From: an uncultured Bacteroidota bacterium
GTDB lineage: Bacteria; Bacteroidota; Bacteroidia; Bacteroidales; SZUA-534
Assembly: GCA_946414435.1 (NCBI GenBank)
Contig: CAMKOM010000030.1
Location: forward strand, 1-35,967
Length of the DNA: 35,967 nt
Direction: 5' to 3'
The notes under the pieces are model-generated. The model was not told where the DNA came from and ran no database searches. It saw only the letters and a list, made by a program, of their open reading frames with translations. The position numbers and the translations under genes are program-made. Positions 1 to 9,290 of this stretch are shown here, one piece after another. The first letter of the stretch is position 1; the number at the start of each line of letters is the position of its first letter.

Positions 1-11
1 GAAAGCGGGTG

Positions 12-41
12 CAAAAGTACTCGCTTTTTCGTTTCGCGCAA
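12..41 (-). promoter_or_regulatory. Bacteroidota-type promoter reading out of the left edge
   Basis: On the minus strand a TACTTTTG box (12-19) matches the Bacteroidota -7 consensus TAnnTTTG. It is preceded, after 19 bases, by TTG (39-41) as a partial -33 box. It would drive a gene lying outside the window to the left. A 9-bp inverted repeat (AAAGCGGGT at 2-10, ACTCGCTTT at 19-27, one G-T mismatch) encloses the -7 box. On the plus strand that hairpin runs into a short T tract, so it could also end transcription entering from the left. This is consensus matching only. Confidence 0.45.
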
Positions 42-235
42 GAGGATTCGTTGAAATTTTTGAAAAAAAATTACGTGTTTTTATTACGCTGTATCTGTGA
101 ATATTACATCCTCAAATCGTAATTATGGCAAAATCTCATAACACACAAAAGATGGATTTTACCGCTTACGAGCGTCATTTTTTGAAAGTAGACAGAAAAA
201 CTCTTTAGTAGAGATACATATTATATATATGTGTA

Positions 236-3200
236 TTACACATTCAACAACTTCTTCACTTCCTCAACTGACAGTCTGCGACGTTCTGCATAGTCGGTAA
301 TTTGGTCATTATCAATCTGGCCGACAGAGAAATAGCCAGCTTGTTCGTGTGCAATCAGCATTCCGCAGATGCTTGTTGTTGGCTGAATGGCATACGACTC
401 GGTGAGTGAGACGCCCAACTTCTCGCGAGCGCCAATAGCATTGAATACCAACTCTTTGATTGAATGGTCGGGACAAATGGGGTAGCCAAAGGCAGGGCGG
501 ATTATCGGCATTTGACCGACAATCTGCTTTTGCATCAGTTCGGCGGCGGCTTCGGCCAGACGGGCGCAGAGCGACTGCCGCAACAGGCACTCAAACGATT
601 TGCAATCGGTGCACAACTGCTTGTCGCTCACCTTAATGCAGAACAAGCCAATTGGCGTTTGACGGTCGGCAGTTGAGAAGTAATCGGCAAGCGACAGGAA
701 GTTGTTGCCAAAATTCTGGCTGCGAAGCATCGGCAAGCGCGAGCCGTTGTCCAAAACAATGTCGTTGCCGTCTTTGTGAGCGTTGAAAAAGTTCAGAACC
801 ATCGACACCTCGATGCTGTGGTCGATGCCGACTGATTTCAGAAGGTTTTGAGCCGATTCAAGTGTGCGGCGGGCCTCGTCGTTTTCGAGCAACTTTTCGA
901 GCGTTGCGCCCTTGAAGCCCCAAAAATAGAGCAAGTGCGGCCAATCAATAAACTCTCGCAACTCGCTCACAGGGATGTTGGTGCGTTCAATATTCTCGGT
1001 GCTGCCAAAGCCGTTGACGAACGTCGAAAGCGCAAACTGCGGCGCCTTCTCGTTGGCGGTGGCGTATGGTTCAATGTCGGTTTTGCGCTTGTCGTAACTG
1101 TCGCGGACGGCTTGTTGGACGCGCTTGATTTCGGCAATGGTGGCATCGCGGTCGCTCAAAAGGCGCTTTGCAAGCACGGCCGAAGCCGATGCGTCGTTGC
1201 CGTGAGCCACAAAATAACTGTAGCGCGTGGCCAGTTTCACAGCCGTATGGACGACTGAAGTGGTTGCGCCACCGACCAAAACAGGTATCTGAAGATGCTC
1301 TTTTTCAAGCATTTCGCACAGTTGTTCCATCTCTTTCAGCGATGGCGTGATGAGTCCACTCACGGCGATGATGTCGGCATTTTCGCGCACTGCGGTGTCA
1401 ATGATGGTGCGATTGTCAACCATCACACCTAAATCGATGACATCGAGATTGTTACAAGCAAAAACGATGCCCACAATGTTCTTGCCGATGTCGTGCACAT
1501 CACCTTTGACGGTTGCCAGAACCACCTTTGCACGACGGCCTGTATCGCCCGAAGCGTTGTTGTGCCGCTCAATTTCGGGCTGAAGAATTGTAACGGCCTG
1601 CTTCATCACCTTTGCCGACTTAACCACTTGTGGCAGAAACATTTTGCCCTCGCCAAACAGTTTACCCACGCGGTCCATTCCGTTCATCAGCGGGCCCTCA
1701 ATAATATCGACGGGGCTGCCATATTGCTGCATTGCCTCGCCCAAATCGGGCTCAAGAAAATCGGCGTTGCCTTTCACAAGCGCGTACGCAAGTCGCTCAT
1801 CGACAGACTGTTCGCGCCACGCTTCCTGCTTTGTGGCGGTGTGGCTGCCCGCATCGGCCGACTCCTTCATCCGCGATGCAAGGTCGATAAGCGCTTCGGT
1901 GGCCTCGGCAGAGCGATTTAGAATCACGTCCTCGCAGAGTTTAAGCAAGTTAGGTTCAATCTCATCGTAAACTTGCAGCATTGCGGGGTTCACAATTCCC
2001 ATATCGAGCCCGACGGCCGTGCCGTGGTAAAGGAACACCGAATGCATCGCCTCGCGCACGGGATTATTGCCGCGGAAAGCGAACGAAAGGTTTGATATTC
2101 CGCCACTTGTGCGTGCGCCAGGCAGGTTCTTTTTAATCCACTCAACGGCGCGGATGAAGTCGATGCCGTAGTTGGCGTGCTCCTCGATTCCCGTTCCGAC
2201 CGACAGCACATTCACGTCGAAAATTATCTCGTAAGGCTTGTATCCAGCCTTATCAATCAGCAAGTTATAAGCACGTTCGCAGATTTCAATCTTGCGCTCG
2301 AAAGTTGTGGCCTGCCCCACCTCGTCGAAAGCCATCACAATCACAGCCGCCCCTAACTTCCTGATTTCGCGGGCTTTCTGCAAAAATTTCTCCTCGCCTT
2401 CCTTCAGACTTATCGAGTTGACAATGCATCGCCCTTGAGCGTTTTTTAGCCCAGAAAGTATTGAATTCCAATCAGATGAATCGACCATAATTGCAGCCTT
2501 CACAATTTCGGGATCGTTGCTGATGTAGCGGATGAAATTCTGCATTTCGGCGGCGCTGTCGAGCATCGCGTCGTCCATATTGATGTCGATGATGTCGGCC
2601 CCGTCTTCAATCTGCTTGCGCGCGATGTTGGCGGCCTCCTCGTAGTTCTTCTCCGAAATGAGCCGCGCGAATTTCCGCGAGCCTGCCACATTGGTGCGTT
2701 CGCCCACATTGGTAAAATTGCGTTCGTTTTTATCGACAATCACCACGTCCAAACCACTGACAATCAATCGTTCATCAACCATGGCGGGAATACGCGGTGC
2801 GATGTCTTTCACTGCATCGGCAATGGCCTTGATGTGCGCAGGCGACGTGCCGCAGCATCCGCCCGCAATGTTTATCAGTCCGTCATCGGCCATCTGCTTG
2901 ATAATGTGCGCTGTAGTCGATGGCAACTCATCGTACTCGCCCATCTCGTTGGGCAGGCCTGCATTTGGGTAAAGACTTAAGAAACAGGGCAGTTTGGCCG
3001 AAAGTTGCTCAACAAACGGCCGCAATTCCGATGCTCCAAACGAGCAGTTCAGACCGAACGAGAGCACAGGGTAATGGCTGATGCTGACGAAAAAGGCTTC
3101 AATCGACTGGCCCGTGAGTGTGCGGCCGCTGCGGTCGTTGAGCGTGGCCGAAATCATAACTGGAATGTCGGTGCCGCGGCGCTCCTGCACGTTCTGGATG

Positions 3201-3757
3201 GCGTAGAGCGCGGCTTTGGTGTTGAGCGCGTCGAAGCAGGTCTCAATCAACAGCACATCAACGCCGCCATCTATCAGTCCTTCAACCTGTTCGGTGTATG
3301 CATCGGCCATTGTGTCGAAGTCGGTGGCGCGGTATTCGGGATGGTTGATGTCGGGCGACAGTGACAGCGTTTTCGAAGTCGGACCCATACTTCCAGCCAC
3401 CCAAACCTTGCGGCTGGTGCAGGCGTCGGCCACACGGCGGGCGTTCTGCGCCGCAGCGGTGTTCATCCGCCGCGCCAGGTGCTCACAATGGTATTCGTGC
3501 TGCGATATCTTATTGCTGCTAAACGAGTTAGTTTCAATAATATCGGCTCCCGCGTCCACATACATCTGGTGCACTTCAGCAATCACTTGCGGCGCGGTCA
3601 GGTTCAGAATGTCGTTGTTGCCCTTGAGCATCACGGGGTGATTTTTGAACTCGTCGCCACGGAAATCGGCTTCAGTCAGGCCGAATTTCTGGATGCAGGT
3701 GCCCATTGCGCCGTCAAGAATCAAGATGCGTTGGTTGAGAGCCTCTCTTATTGTCAT
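236..3757 (-). CDS. metH: Cobalamin-dependent methionine synthase
   Basis: Cytoplasmic enzyme that transfers the methyl group of 5-methyltetrahydrofolate to homocysteine through cobalamin. All modules of the full-length enzyme are visible in its 1173 residues. The homocysteine-binding barrel (about 1-325) has the zinc ligands Cys238 and Cys301-Cys302. The pterin-binding domain begins near FTNVGERTN (348). The cobalamin cap/Rossmann module (about 645-895) carries DVHDIGKN at 753-760, with His755 as the cobalt ligand. The C-terminal reactivation domain (about 905-1173) contains [12 protein letters not shown] at 1087-1098, the AdoMet-binding signature. It is a little shorter than the E. coli enzyme (about 1227 residues), mostly in the last domain. 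The ATG at 3755-3757 fits the promoter at 3836-3868. It lies 114 bp downstream of the response-regulator gene, with its own promoter in that gap. No cobalamin riboswitch is apparent in the short leader. Confidence 0.97.
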   Translation of the reverse strand: MTIREALNQRILILDGAMGTCIQKFGLTEADFRGDEFKNHPVMLKGNNDILNLTAPQVIAEVHQMYVDAGADIIETNSFSSNKISQHEYHCEHLARRMNTAAAQNARRVADACTSRKVWVAGSMGPTSKTLSLSPDINHPEYRATDFDTMADAYTEQVEGLIDGGVDVLLIETCFDALNTKAALYAIQNVQERRGTDIPVMISATLNDRSGRTLTGQSIEAFFVSISHYPVLSFGLNCSFGASELRPFVEQLSAKLPCFLSLYPNAGLPNEMGEYDELPSTTAHIIKQMADDGLINIAGGCCGTSPAHIKAIADAVKDIAPRIPAMVDERLIVSGLDVVIVDKNERNFTNVGERTNVAGSRKFARLISEKNYEEAANIARKQIEDGADIIDINMDDAMLDSAAEMQNFIRYISNDPEIVKAAIMVDSSDWNSILSGLKNAQGRCIVNSISLKEGEEKFLQKAREIRKLGAAVIVMAFDEVGQATTFERKIEICERAYNLLIDKAGYKPYEIIFDVNVLSVGTGIEEHANYGIDFIRAVEWIKKNLPGARTSGGISNLSFAFRGNNPVREAMHSVFLYHGTAVGLDMGIVNPAMLQVYDEIEPNLLKLCEDVILNRSAEATEALIDLASRMKESADAGSHTATKQEAWREQSVDERLAYALVKGNADFLEPDLGEAMQQYGSPVDIIEGPLMNGMDRVGKLFGEGKMFLPQVVKSAKVMKQAVTILQPEIERHNNASGDTGRRAKVVLATVKGDVHDIGKNIVGIVFACNNLDVIDLGVMVDNRTIIDTAVRENADIIAVSGLITPSLKEMEQLCEMLEKEHLQIPVLVGGATTSVVHTAVKLATRYSYFVAHGNDASASAVLAKRLLSDRDATIAEIKRVQQAVRDSYDKRKTDIEPYATANEKAPQFALSTFVNGFGSTENIERTNIPVSELREFIDWPHLLYFWGFKGATLEKLLENDEARRTLESAQNLLKSVGIDHSIEVSMVLNFFNAHKDGNDIVLDNGSRLPMLRSQNFGNNFLSLADYFSTADRQTPIGLFCIKVSDKQLCTDCKSFECLLRQSLCARLAEAAAELMQKQIVGQMPIIRPAFGYPICPDHSIKELVFNAIGAREKLGVSLTESYAIQPTTSICGMLIAHEQAGYFSVGQIDNDQITDYAERRRLSVEEVKKLLNV

Positions 3758-3835
3758 TATTTAATGATGTTTTCTACAAAATTCAACTTCAAAATCGCTA
3801 TAAATCAATCGGTAAAGTTCGTCCGAAATTTTCTG

Positions 3836-3868
3836 CAAATATATAAGCGGTTTGTTTGTATCTGCAAA
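3836..3868 (-). promoter_or_regulatory. Candidate metH promoter
   Basis: On the minus strand TTTG (3865-3868), a 21-base spacer and TATATTTG (3836-3843) fit the Bacteroidota -33/-7 pattern. The boxes lie immediately after the stop codon of the upstream response regulator (3872). This gives metH a leader of roughly 70 bases and makes independent transcription likely, though read-through from the kinase/regulator operon is also possible because no terminator is visible between them. Confidence 0.55.
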
Positions 3869-3871
3869 ATT

Positions 3872-4633
3872 CTACAACAACTTCCCCTTCAACGCTTTAA
3901 CCGATTCCATTCCCACTTCAATCTGGACATTCTGGTAAGGAGCCTTAAGTTGTATGAGTTTGTTCCGCTTCAGTGTTGGGCGGATGCGGTCTACCTGGCT
4001 GATGTTGATTATATAATTCCTTGATACTTTGAAAAATATGTCGGGATTTAATTCTTCATACAATCGGGAAAGCGATTTATCAACGCAACCCGAAAACTTG
4101 TCGTTGCAAAACACACGGATGCTGCCCAACTCATATTCAATGTAGCAGATTTCCTGCGTATCGACAATGCGGGTGGAGTCGGCGCGGTGCAATTCCAAGC
4201 GCTGACGGTATTGCGCTGGTTTGCCGCGCAGATAATCCATTGCCCGTCGCGCGTCGTCAACGCCTGTGTGCAATATCCGCCGTTCGTATTTTTCGAGTGC
4301 GCTCACAATGTCGGCCATATCGTATGGCTTCATAACATAGTCGATGCAGTCGTAGTCGAAAGCCTTGAGCGCATACTCTTCGTAGGCGGTGGTGAACACA
4401 ATCAGGGCGTTGGTGCTCACGACGCCGAACACGTCGAAACTGTAGCCGTCCTCAATGCGGATGTCGGCGAAAATCAGTTGCAAGTCGGGGCAGGCGCGAA
4501 TCAAATCCACGGCGTCGGGAATGTTGGCGGCCGTTCCAATCACCTGAATATCACGTCCGCAGTTTTCAAGAATCGACAGTAGGCCCTGCGCAAGTGGACG
4601 CTCGTCTTCAATTATCAGCACTTTCATAATCAT
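3872..4633 (-). CDS. LytTR-family response regulator
   Basis: DNA-binding output protein of a two-component system, 253 residues. The receiver domain (about 3-120) has the acidic pocket Glu9-Asp10-Glu11, the phospho-acceptor Asp57 in FADIRI, Thr81/Thr82 and the conserved Lys102 in MKPY. The C-terminal LytTR DNA-binding domain (about 145-250) includes the characteristic FFKVSRNYIINISQVDRI stretch at 200-217. The gene overlaps the end of the sensor kinase by 26 bp, indicating translational coupling; a second in-frame ATG two codons later (4625-4627) would also overlap. LytTR proteins bind pairs of 9-bp direct repeats about 12 bp apart, and such a pair is present at 5768-5797 between the kinase gene and the divergent barrel gene. 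The stimulus is unknown. Confidence 0.95.
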   Translation of the reverse strand: MIMKVLIIEDERPLAQGLLSILENCGRDIQVIGTAANIPDAVDLIRACPDLQLIFADIRIEDGYSFDVFGVVSTNALIVFTTAYEEYALKAFDYDCIDYVMKPYDMADIVSALEKYERRILHTGVDDARRAMDYLRGKPAQYRQRLELHRADSTRIVDTQEICYIEYELGSIRVFCNDKFSGCVDKSLSRLYEELNPDIFFKVSRNYIINISQVDRIRPTLKRNKLIQLKAPYQNVQIEVGMESVKALKGKLL

Positions 4634-5708
4634 TCGGAATTAGTGGCAGTTCGACAACAAAACTGTTTTCGGTCTTGACAACGGAAATTTCCTTGCCGTA
4701 AATCATTGAATATCTGTCGCGCAACGTTTGCAGCCCCGTGCCTGTGGCGGGCATACTGCTTTTGAGCGGATTCAGATTGTTCTGAACCACAATGCAGTCG
4801 CCACGGCGGCCGACGTCAATCACAAGCGGGCTATCGGCGGTGTGGCTGTTGTGCTTGATGGCGTTCTCGAGCAGCCCCTGAACCGACAGCGGCGGAATGA
4901 GCATATCGGTTTGGCGCAGCGCGGGGTCGATGCTGATATTTACGTTTGAGTATCGGAGAGTGATGTTTTTAGCATACTCTTCGGTGAAAGCAAGTTCCTG
5001 ACTGACGGGAACGGTCACGGCGTCGCCTTTGGTGACAATGTAGCGGTACATTCGGCTCATTGAGTTGCAGAAATCGGCGGCGGCCTGCGTGTCGGTCATT
5101 ATCAGATTGCCCAACGTGGCCAACGAGTTGAAAACAAAATGGTTATCGGTTTTGAGTTTGAGTTTCTCAACCGACATTTGCAGCGTGAGCGCTTTCTCTT
5201 CCTTCAGTTGCAGTTCGGCCTTCAGGGCCTTTTCGGCTTCGTCGCGGTAGCGGTTGGTGAGCGACGATGTGAGCAGCACCGATGTTATGAAAAACGCCAC
5301 CAAACTGTAGCACAGAAAGGCGTCCCACGACAATTCCAATTCGTTCCAATAAAAGAGATGCGAGATGTACGACAGCGCCCCCGCCGTCACAATCACCGAT
5401 GCAAGAAGTATCACATTCTGAATGAGCACGATAAAAGTGGAATACTGCGCATTGCGGAAAACGCGCAGCACCATTTTGCAAATCAGGAAAGAGCATTCCA
5501 TAATGATGACCGTCTCGATGGCGCTCGTTATGAAATCGGCAATTATCTCGCCGATGCCGCGCTGGTAGGTTCCGTAGTCGCCGTCCCAAACTTCAATCAG
5601 CGACCAAACCGTGTAACTGACCAAAATGGCCGTAATCAGCGTGAGCAAGTGCCGCCGCCGCGCCACCTTTCGGCCCGAGTCCTTCGTTCCAAAAATATTC
5701 GTGTCCAT
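4608..5708 (-). CDS. LytS/YehU-type membrane sensor histidine kinase
   Basis: Partner kinase of the overlapping LytTR regulator. The N-terminal half holds about four hydrophobic membrane segments (about 27-45, 60-88, 97-121 and 136-155, counted from the upstream GTG). A short coiled coil rich in Glu/Lys/Leu (about 160-192) leads to the His_kinase domain: NHFVFNSLATLGNLI with phospho-acceptor His196, the N box LLENAIKHN (285-293), and the G box GTGLQTLRDRYSMIYG (329-344). No periplasmic sensor domain is present, so sensing is probably by the membrane region. Start choice: the open frame extends to a GTG at 5724-5726, but that codon overlaps the -7 box of a well-formed promoter. The ATG at 5706-5708 (366 residues) is therefore preferred and leaves a very short leader. 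The last codons overlap the regulator gene. Confidence 0.92.
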   Translation of the reverse strand: MDTNIFGTKDSGRKVARRRHLLTLITAILVSYTVWSLIEVWDGDYGTYQRGIGEIIADFITSAIETVIIMECSFLICKMVLRVFRNAQYSTFIVLIQNVILLASVIVTAGALSYISHLFYWNELELSWDAFLCYSLVAFFITSVLLTSSLTNRYRDEAEKALKAELQLKEEKALTLQMSVEKLKLKTDNHFVFNSLATLGNLIMTDTQAAADFCNSMSRMYRYIVTKGDAVTVPVSQELAFTEEYAKNITLRYSNVNISIDPALRQTDMLIPPLSVQGLLENAIKHNSHTADSPLVIDVGRRGDCIVVQNNLNPLKSSMPATGTGLQTLRDRYSMIYGKEISVVKTENSFVVELPLIPNDYESADN

Positions 5709-5725
5709 TTTCAACCGTTTTGACA

Positions 5726-5756
5726 CAAAAGTAAACTATCCGAAACAGAGTTCAAA
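5726..5756 (-). promoter_or_regulatory. Promoter of the kinase/regulator operon
   Basis: On the minus strand TTTG (5753-5756), exactly 19 bases, then TACTTTTG (5726-5733): one of the best -33/-7 matches in the window. Transcription should start near 5719, about ten bases before the ATG at 5708. This excludes the upstream GTG as a start and makes the transcript nearly leaderless. The repeat pair at 5764-5798 lies just upstream of the -33 box. Confidence 0.65.
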
Positions 5757-5763
5757 AAGGCCG

Positions 5764-5798
5764 ATGTCGGGTTCACGGCCCAAAATGTCGGGTTCGCG
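5764..5798. promoter_or_regulatory. Candidate LytTR-type operator (direct repeat)
   Basis: Two copies of ATGTCGGGTTCrCG (5764-5777 and 5785-5798) repeat with a 21-bp period, two helical turns. Each contains GTTC(A/G)C, agreeing with the right half of the AgrA/LytTR half-site GTTN(A/G)(T/C). Read as 9-bp half-sites (5768-5776 and 5789-5797), they are separated by 12 bp, as known for LytTR regulators. The left halves do not match the published consensus. The pair lies between the -33 boxes of the divergent kinase operon (5753) and barrel gene (5807), where an activator of either or both would bind. Function is inferred. Confidence 0.5.
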
Positions 5799-5806
5799 AT
5801 GTCTTA

Positions 5807-5838
5807 TTTGCACAGCGTTGCGGGCCGCCGCACTTTTG
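5807..5838 (+). promoter_or_regulatory. Candidate promoter of the outer-membrane barrel gene
   Basis: TTTG (5807-5810), a 20-base spacer and CACTTTTG (5831-5838, one mismatch to TAnnTTTG). The imperfect -7 box and the repeat pair ending 9 bp upstream of the -33 box suit an activator-dependent promoter. The leader would be about 20 bases before the ATG at 5866. Confidence 0.45.
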
Positions 5839-5865
5839 CAGCGCGAACAAAAAAATGATTGAGTT

Positions 5866-8775
5866 ATGAAACGGATAATTCTTCTGATTGCTGCTGCCAC
5901 AGTTGCGGTTTGTGCCAACGGGCAAATAATGAATATGATGAACAGCGTGCGCACGGTGTCGGTGAAGGCCACCCTTGCCGACGCCCAAACGGGCGAGCCC
6001 ATTCCCTACGCCGCCGTCTGGCTTACGCAGAAAGACGACACGGTTATCTGCAACTACGGCATTTCCGACGATGCTGGGCGCGTGGTTATCAGCAATGTCA
6101 AGCAGGGGCGCTACGATGTGCACATTGAGACGATGGGCTACGAGCCGTTTCTCAAGCCGTGCGATGTCAAGGTTCAGGAGTTCGAGAGCGAGCGCAATCT
6201 GGGCCGTATTCCACTCACACCTAGCAACATACAAATCGAAGGCGTCACGGTTTCGGCCACAGCCGTTCCCGTCAAGGTGAAGAAAGACACCATTGAATAC
6301 AACGCCAACGCCTACCACGTGACCGAGAGCGCTATGCTGGGCGATTTGCTCAAGAAGATGCCTGGAATGAAAGTCTCAAACGACGGCTCGGTGAAGGTCA
6401 ACGGCGAGCAGGTGAACAAGATAACGATGGACGGCAAGACGCTGTTTATGAAGGAGCCCGCAATGGCTGTCAGGAATCTTCCCGCCAAAATTGTCGATAA
6501 GGTGAAGGTGATTGACCGCGCCAAAGACGAGGCGCAGTTTACAGGAATCGGCACCAAAGACGACCAAGAGAAGGTTATCGACCTTCAACTCAAAGAAGAG
6601 TACAAGCAAGGCTGGTTCGGCACGCTGAAAGCAAGCGGCGGCGCGTCGCTGCTGCCCAAGGACGAACTGGAGCACAAGGGGCAGGGACAGGTGCTCTACA
6701 ACGCCAACGCAATGCTGTCGCACTACTCGCAGACCGACCAACTGGTGCTGCTCGCCACCGCGATGAACGCCCCCGAGCCTGGCGGAATGAGCGATGAGTT
6801 TATGGATTTTGAGATGGAAGGTATGAGCAACGACCTTCTGGCGGGCAAGCGCGGACTGACCACTTCGGCCCAAACTGGCCTGAACTACAACACCACACGC
6901 TTGCTTAATCTGGAGTCGAGCGTCAGTGCAAACTACAACTACAACCGCAAGACAGTCAACGAAGAGTCGTCGCGGACGTCGTTCGTAAAGGACAGCCCGA
7001 GCCTTCAGACCGACGGCGTGTTCCGTGGCGAGAACAAAAGCCACAGCGCAAGCCTGTCTGCCGAACTCAAAAACGCCGACAAGTCGAAGTATCTGTTCGC
7101 GTTCCGTCCGTATCTTAATTTCGGCTGGCAGAACGCCACCACCGACAACAGTTCGACAACGTCCACCAACGGCGTCGAGGACAACAGCAGCACGTCGTCG
7201 GCAAGCACCAATGCCACAACCGTTTCAGTCTTTTCGGAACTCGAGTTGGGCGTGCGCGATTTGGGCCGTGAGCGCCGCAGCCTGACGCTGAACGGAATGT
7301 TTATGCTCGACCACTCTGACGGGAAAAGCCGCGAGCGCTCGCTCACCACAATGGGCGCCGCCACCGACAGGCGCGACCTTGACTACGACAACAACACCCG
7401 CACGCTTATGCCCGAACTGGAACTGTCGTATGTGGAGCCGATAGGCGAAAACTGGGCCGTACAAATCAGAAACACTGGCAGTTACACCATTTCAAAAACC
7501 GACAAGGCCGCCACCGACATTAACGACGCGAGCCGCAGCGACTACTACTTGTCGTACTCGCTAAACGAAGACTACGACTTGCGTCAACGCCTGCTTATGC
7601 AGTACAAGAAACAGGAGTTCTCGCTGCTGTTCGGCCTGCAGATAAACGAAGAGCAGAACGTCACCACCACCCGCCACCTTGGCCTTGACAGCGAAGTTGG
7701 GCGCGGCGAGTGGATTCTCAACTGGGCGCCTTTTGTCGATTATCAGCACAAAACCGACTACTTCACGGCCCGCCTGCGCTATTCGGGGCGCAGCACAACG
7801 CCGTCGGGAGCACGAATCGTCCCCACACTCAACTTGAGCAATCCCGTGCAGATAAGCGTGGGCAACATTTATCTGCGTCCGCAGTTCGCCCACAATATGT
7901 TTCTGACGTTGCGCAAAACCAACCCGAAGGATTTCTCGTTCTTCGAGATTTTTCTTGACGGCGGCATTGTCAGCAACCCCATTGTATCGGCCAACTGGTT
8001 TGATAATCAGGGAGTAAGATATTCGATTCCTGTCAATTCAAAGAGTCTCGGAGTGAACTCGTCGGTCTATGCGTCGTACAGCAAGCCGTTCGGCCGCAAC
8101 GACAATTTCACCCTTACACTCGACGCCGATGTCAGTTACAATCACGCAGTCGGCTATCAGGCCACGGGCGCGCTGCAGGCAATCGACAAGGATAATTTCA
8201 ACTATTCAAACCTGATGTCGTGGTTTTGGAAAGACGATGCCGACGAACGGTTCTATTCGGGCAAGAGCGGATTCGCCGAGAGCCGCACCAACACTCTGTC
8301 GCTGGGCCTGTTCCCGAGCCTGATTTACAGGCAGAGTTGGCTTTCCGCCACCGTTTCGGGCTTTGCAAGCAACAGCCGCTCATACTATTCGGTCAGCGGC
8401 ACCAACGATGTTAGCACCTGGGATTTTGGCAGCCGTCTGGAATTTCTGGCCACCACCAACAGCGACTGGGAGTTCAGCAGCGACGTGAGTTATATGTGGT
8501 ATCGCGGCTACTCGCAGGGTTACGGCGACTCTGAACTGCTCTGGAACGCGGGTGTGACCAAAACTTTCGGCCGATTCACCACGAGCCTGAAAGTTTCCGA
8601 CATTCTCAACCGTCAGAAATCGCTTCACCGAACCGCCACAGCCGACTATGTCGAAGACGTGTACCGAACCGTTATGGGCCGTTATTTCCTTTTGGGCGTG
8701 GCCTACAATTTTGGCAAGATGAACGCGTCGCAAGGCAAGCAGGTTGAAAAGGCGATGTGGGAGATGCAGTGGTGA
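5866..8775 (+). CDS. Outer-membrane beta-barrel protein, TonB-receptor-like
   Basis: Large outer-membrane protein of 969 residues. In order: signal peptide (1-20, ending CANGQ); a carboxypeptidase-regulatory-like beta-sandwich (about 31-120, with TGEPIPYAAVWL and GRYDVHIETMGYEP); a plug-like region (about 125-240, with DTIEYNANAYHV, LLKKMPGMKV and the SVKVNGEQV turn); then a long beta-barrel rich in alternating aromatic/polar strands to the C-terminus. This is the architecture of the Bacteroidota outer-membrane beta-barrel family related to TonB-dependent receptors (OMP_b-brl_3 type). No SusD partner is adjacent, so glycan import by a SusCD pair is not supported and the cargo is unknown. The gene is divergent from a LytTR two-component operon, with a likely shared control region. 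It ends in front of a strong terminator. Confidence 0.85.
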   Translation: MKRIILLIAAATVAVCANGQIMNMMNSVRTVSVKATLADAQTGEPIPYAAVWLTQKDDTVICNYGISDDAGRVVISNVKQGRYDVHIETMGYEPFLKPCDVKVQEFESERNLGRIPLTPSNIQIEGVTVSATAVPVKVKKDTIEYNANAYHVTESAMLGDLLKKMPGMKVSNDGSVKVNGEQVNKITMDGKTLFMKEPAMAVRNLPAKIVDKVKVIDRAKDEAQFTGIGTKDDQEKVIDLQLKEEYKQGWFGTLKASGGASLLPKDELEHKGQGQVLYNANAMLSHYSQTDQLVLLATAMNAPEPGGMSDEFMDFEMEGMSNDLLAGKRGLTTSAQTGLNYNTTRLLNLESSVSANYNYNRKTVNEESSRTSFVKDSPSLQTDGVFRGENKSHSASLSAELKNADKSKYLFAFRPYLNFGWQNATTDNSSTTSTNGVEDNSSTSSASTNATTVSVFSELELGVRDLGRERRSLTLNGMFMLDHSDGKSRERSLTTMGAATDRRDLDYDNNTRTLMPELELSYVEPIGENWAVQIRNTGSYTISKTDKAATDINDASRSDYYLSYSLNEDYDLRQRLLMQYKKQEFSLLFGLQINEEQNVTTTRHLGLDSEVGRGEWILNWAPFVDYQHKTDYFTARLRYSGRSTTPSGARIVPTLNLSNPVQISVGNIYLRPQFAHNMFLTLRKTNPKDFSFFEIFLDGGIVSNPIVSANWFDNQGVRYSIPVNSKSLGVNSSVYASYSKPFGRNDNFTLTLDADVSYNHAVGYQATGALQAIDKDNFNYSNLMSWFWKDDADERFYSGKSGFAESRTNTLSLGLFPSLIYRQSWLSATVSGFASNSRSYYSVSGTNDVSTWDFGSRLEFLATTNSDWEFSSDVSYMWYRGYSQGYGDSELLWNAGVTKTFGRFTTSLKVSDILNRQKSLHRTATADYVEDVYRTVMGRYFLLGVAYNFGKMNASQGKQVEKAMWEMQW

Positions 8776-8806
8776 TTTGGATGGTAGAATATTGATAATC
8801 AGATAT

Positions 8807-8848
8807 AAAAACGGCAAGCAGTTAACCTTCACTGCTTGCCGTTTTTTT
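8807..8848. terminator. Strong bidirectional intrinsic terminator
   Basis: A 16-bp stem (AAAAACGGCAAGCAGT at 8807-8822 with its complement at 8831-8846), an 8-base loop and seven T residues. It lies between the ends of the convergent barrel gene and efflux remnant and works on both strands, since the plus-strand A run provides the minus-strand T run. Its arm ACGGCAAGCA recurs in the terminator at 16145-16188. Confidence 0.9.
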
Positions 8849-8873
8849 GTGAACTGTTGTAGCCAAACGTTTT

Positions 8874-9290
8874 TTATCTGCACAAAGCCTTGTAGAGATT
8901 GATTTTTGCCTGTTGCCATTGCAAGCGGTCGGCGGTGGTTTGCAACTGCGCGTTGAGCCACGACGATTGGGCGGTCAGAACTTCCAGATAGCCAACCGAT
9001 TGCGAGTGCTGCATTAGAAGCAGGCTGTTTTCGAAAGCCTTCTGCGCAGCGTCGGATTGAGCCTTGCGCAAAGTTGCTTTCTGTTCGGCAGCCCTGCATT
9101 CCGACAGGGCGTCGGCCACTTCGCAGCCCGCCCGCAGCAATGCGTCGCCGAAAGCAATCTGCGCCTGCTGCTGCTGCGATTGCGCTATTTTGTGGTCGGC
9201 GCACAGCCGTCCGTTTTGGAAAATCGGTTGTGTGAGTCCGCCCACAAGTGTCAGCAGCATTTTGGCGGGGTCAACAATCATATCGCCCAT
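8874..9290 (-). pseudogene. Outer-membrane efflux protein (TolC/NodT family), C-terminal remnant
   Basis: The 138-residue frame matches only the last third of a TolC-like outer-membrane factor of tripartite efflux pumps (normally about 450 residues). Visible are the conserved entry VDPAKMLLTLVGGLTQPIFQNGRL, the long coiled-coil helices (LRAGCEVADALSE, RKAQSDAAQKAFENSLLLM), the QSVGYLEVLTAQSSWLNAQLQ helix and the INLYKAL end. The N-terminal two thirds, signal peptide and first beta-barrel half are missing. The apparent first four codons (9279-9290) belong to the 69-bp repeat, and a TGA lies directly before that ATG, so true homology starts at 9278, exactly at the repeat boundary. No pump or adaptor genes are nearby. 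It is most likely the tail of a gene broken by rearrangement. Confidence 0.85.

Noticed and set aside
125-208. A 27-codon frame (MAKSHNTQKMDF...) upstream of the metH end on the plus strand.
   Set aside because: Too short, no recognisable homology, and no convincing promoter; likely chance.
6376-7044. 222-codon minus-strand frame inside the barrel gene.
   Set aside because: Antisense shadow of a well-supported coding region; its composition (His/Val-rich) follows from the reverse complement.
8380-9204. 274-codon minus-strand frame spanning the barrel gene end and the efflux remnant.
   Set aside because: It crosses a strong terminator and is in a different frame from the efflux homology; no domain is recognisable.
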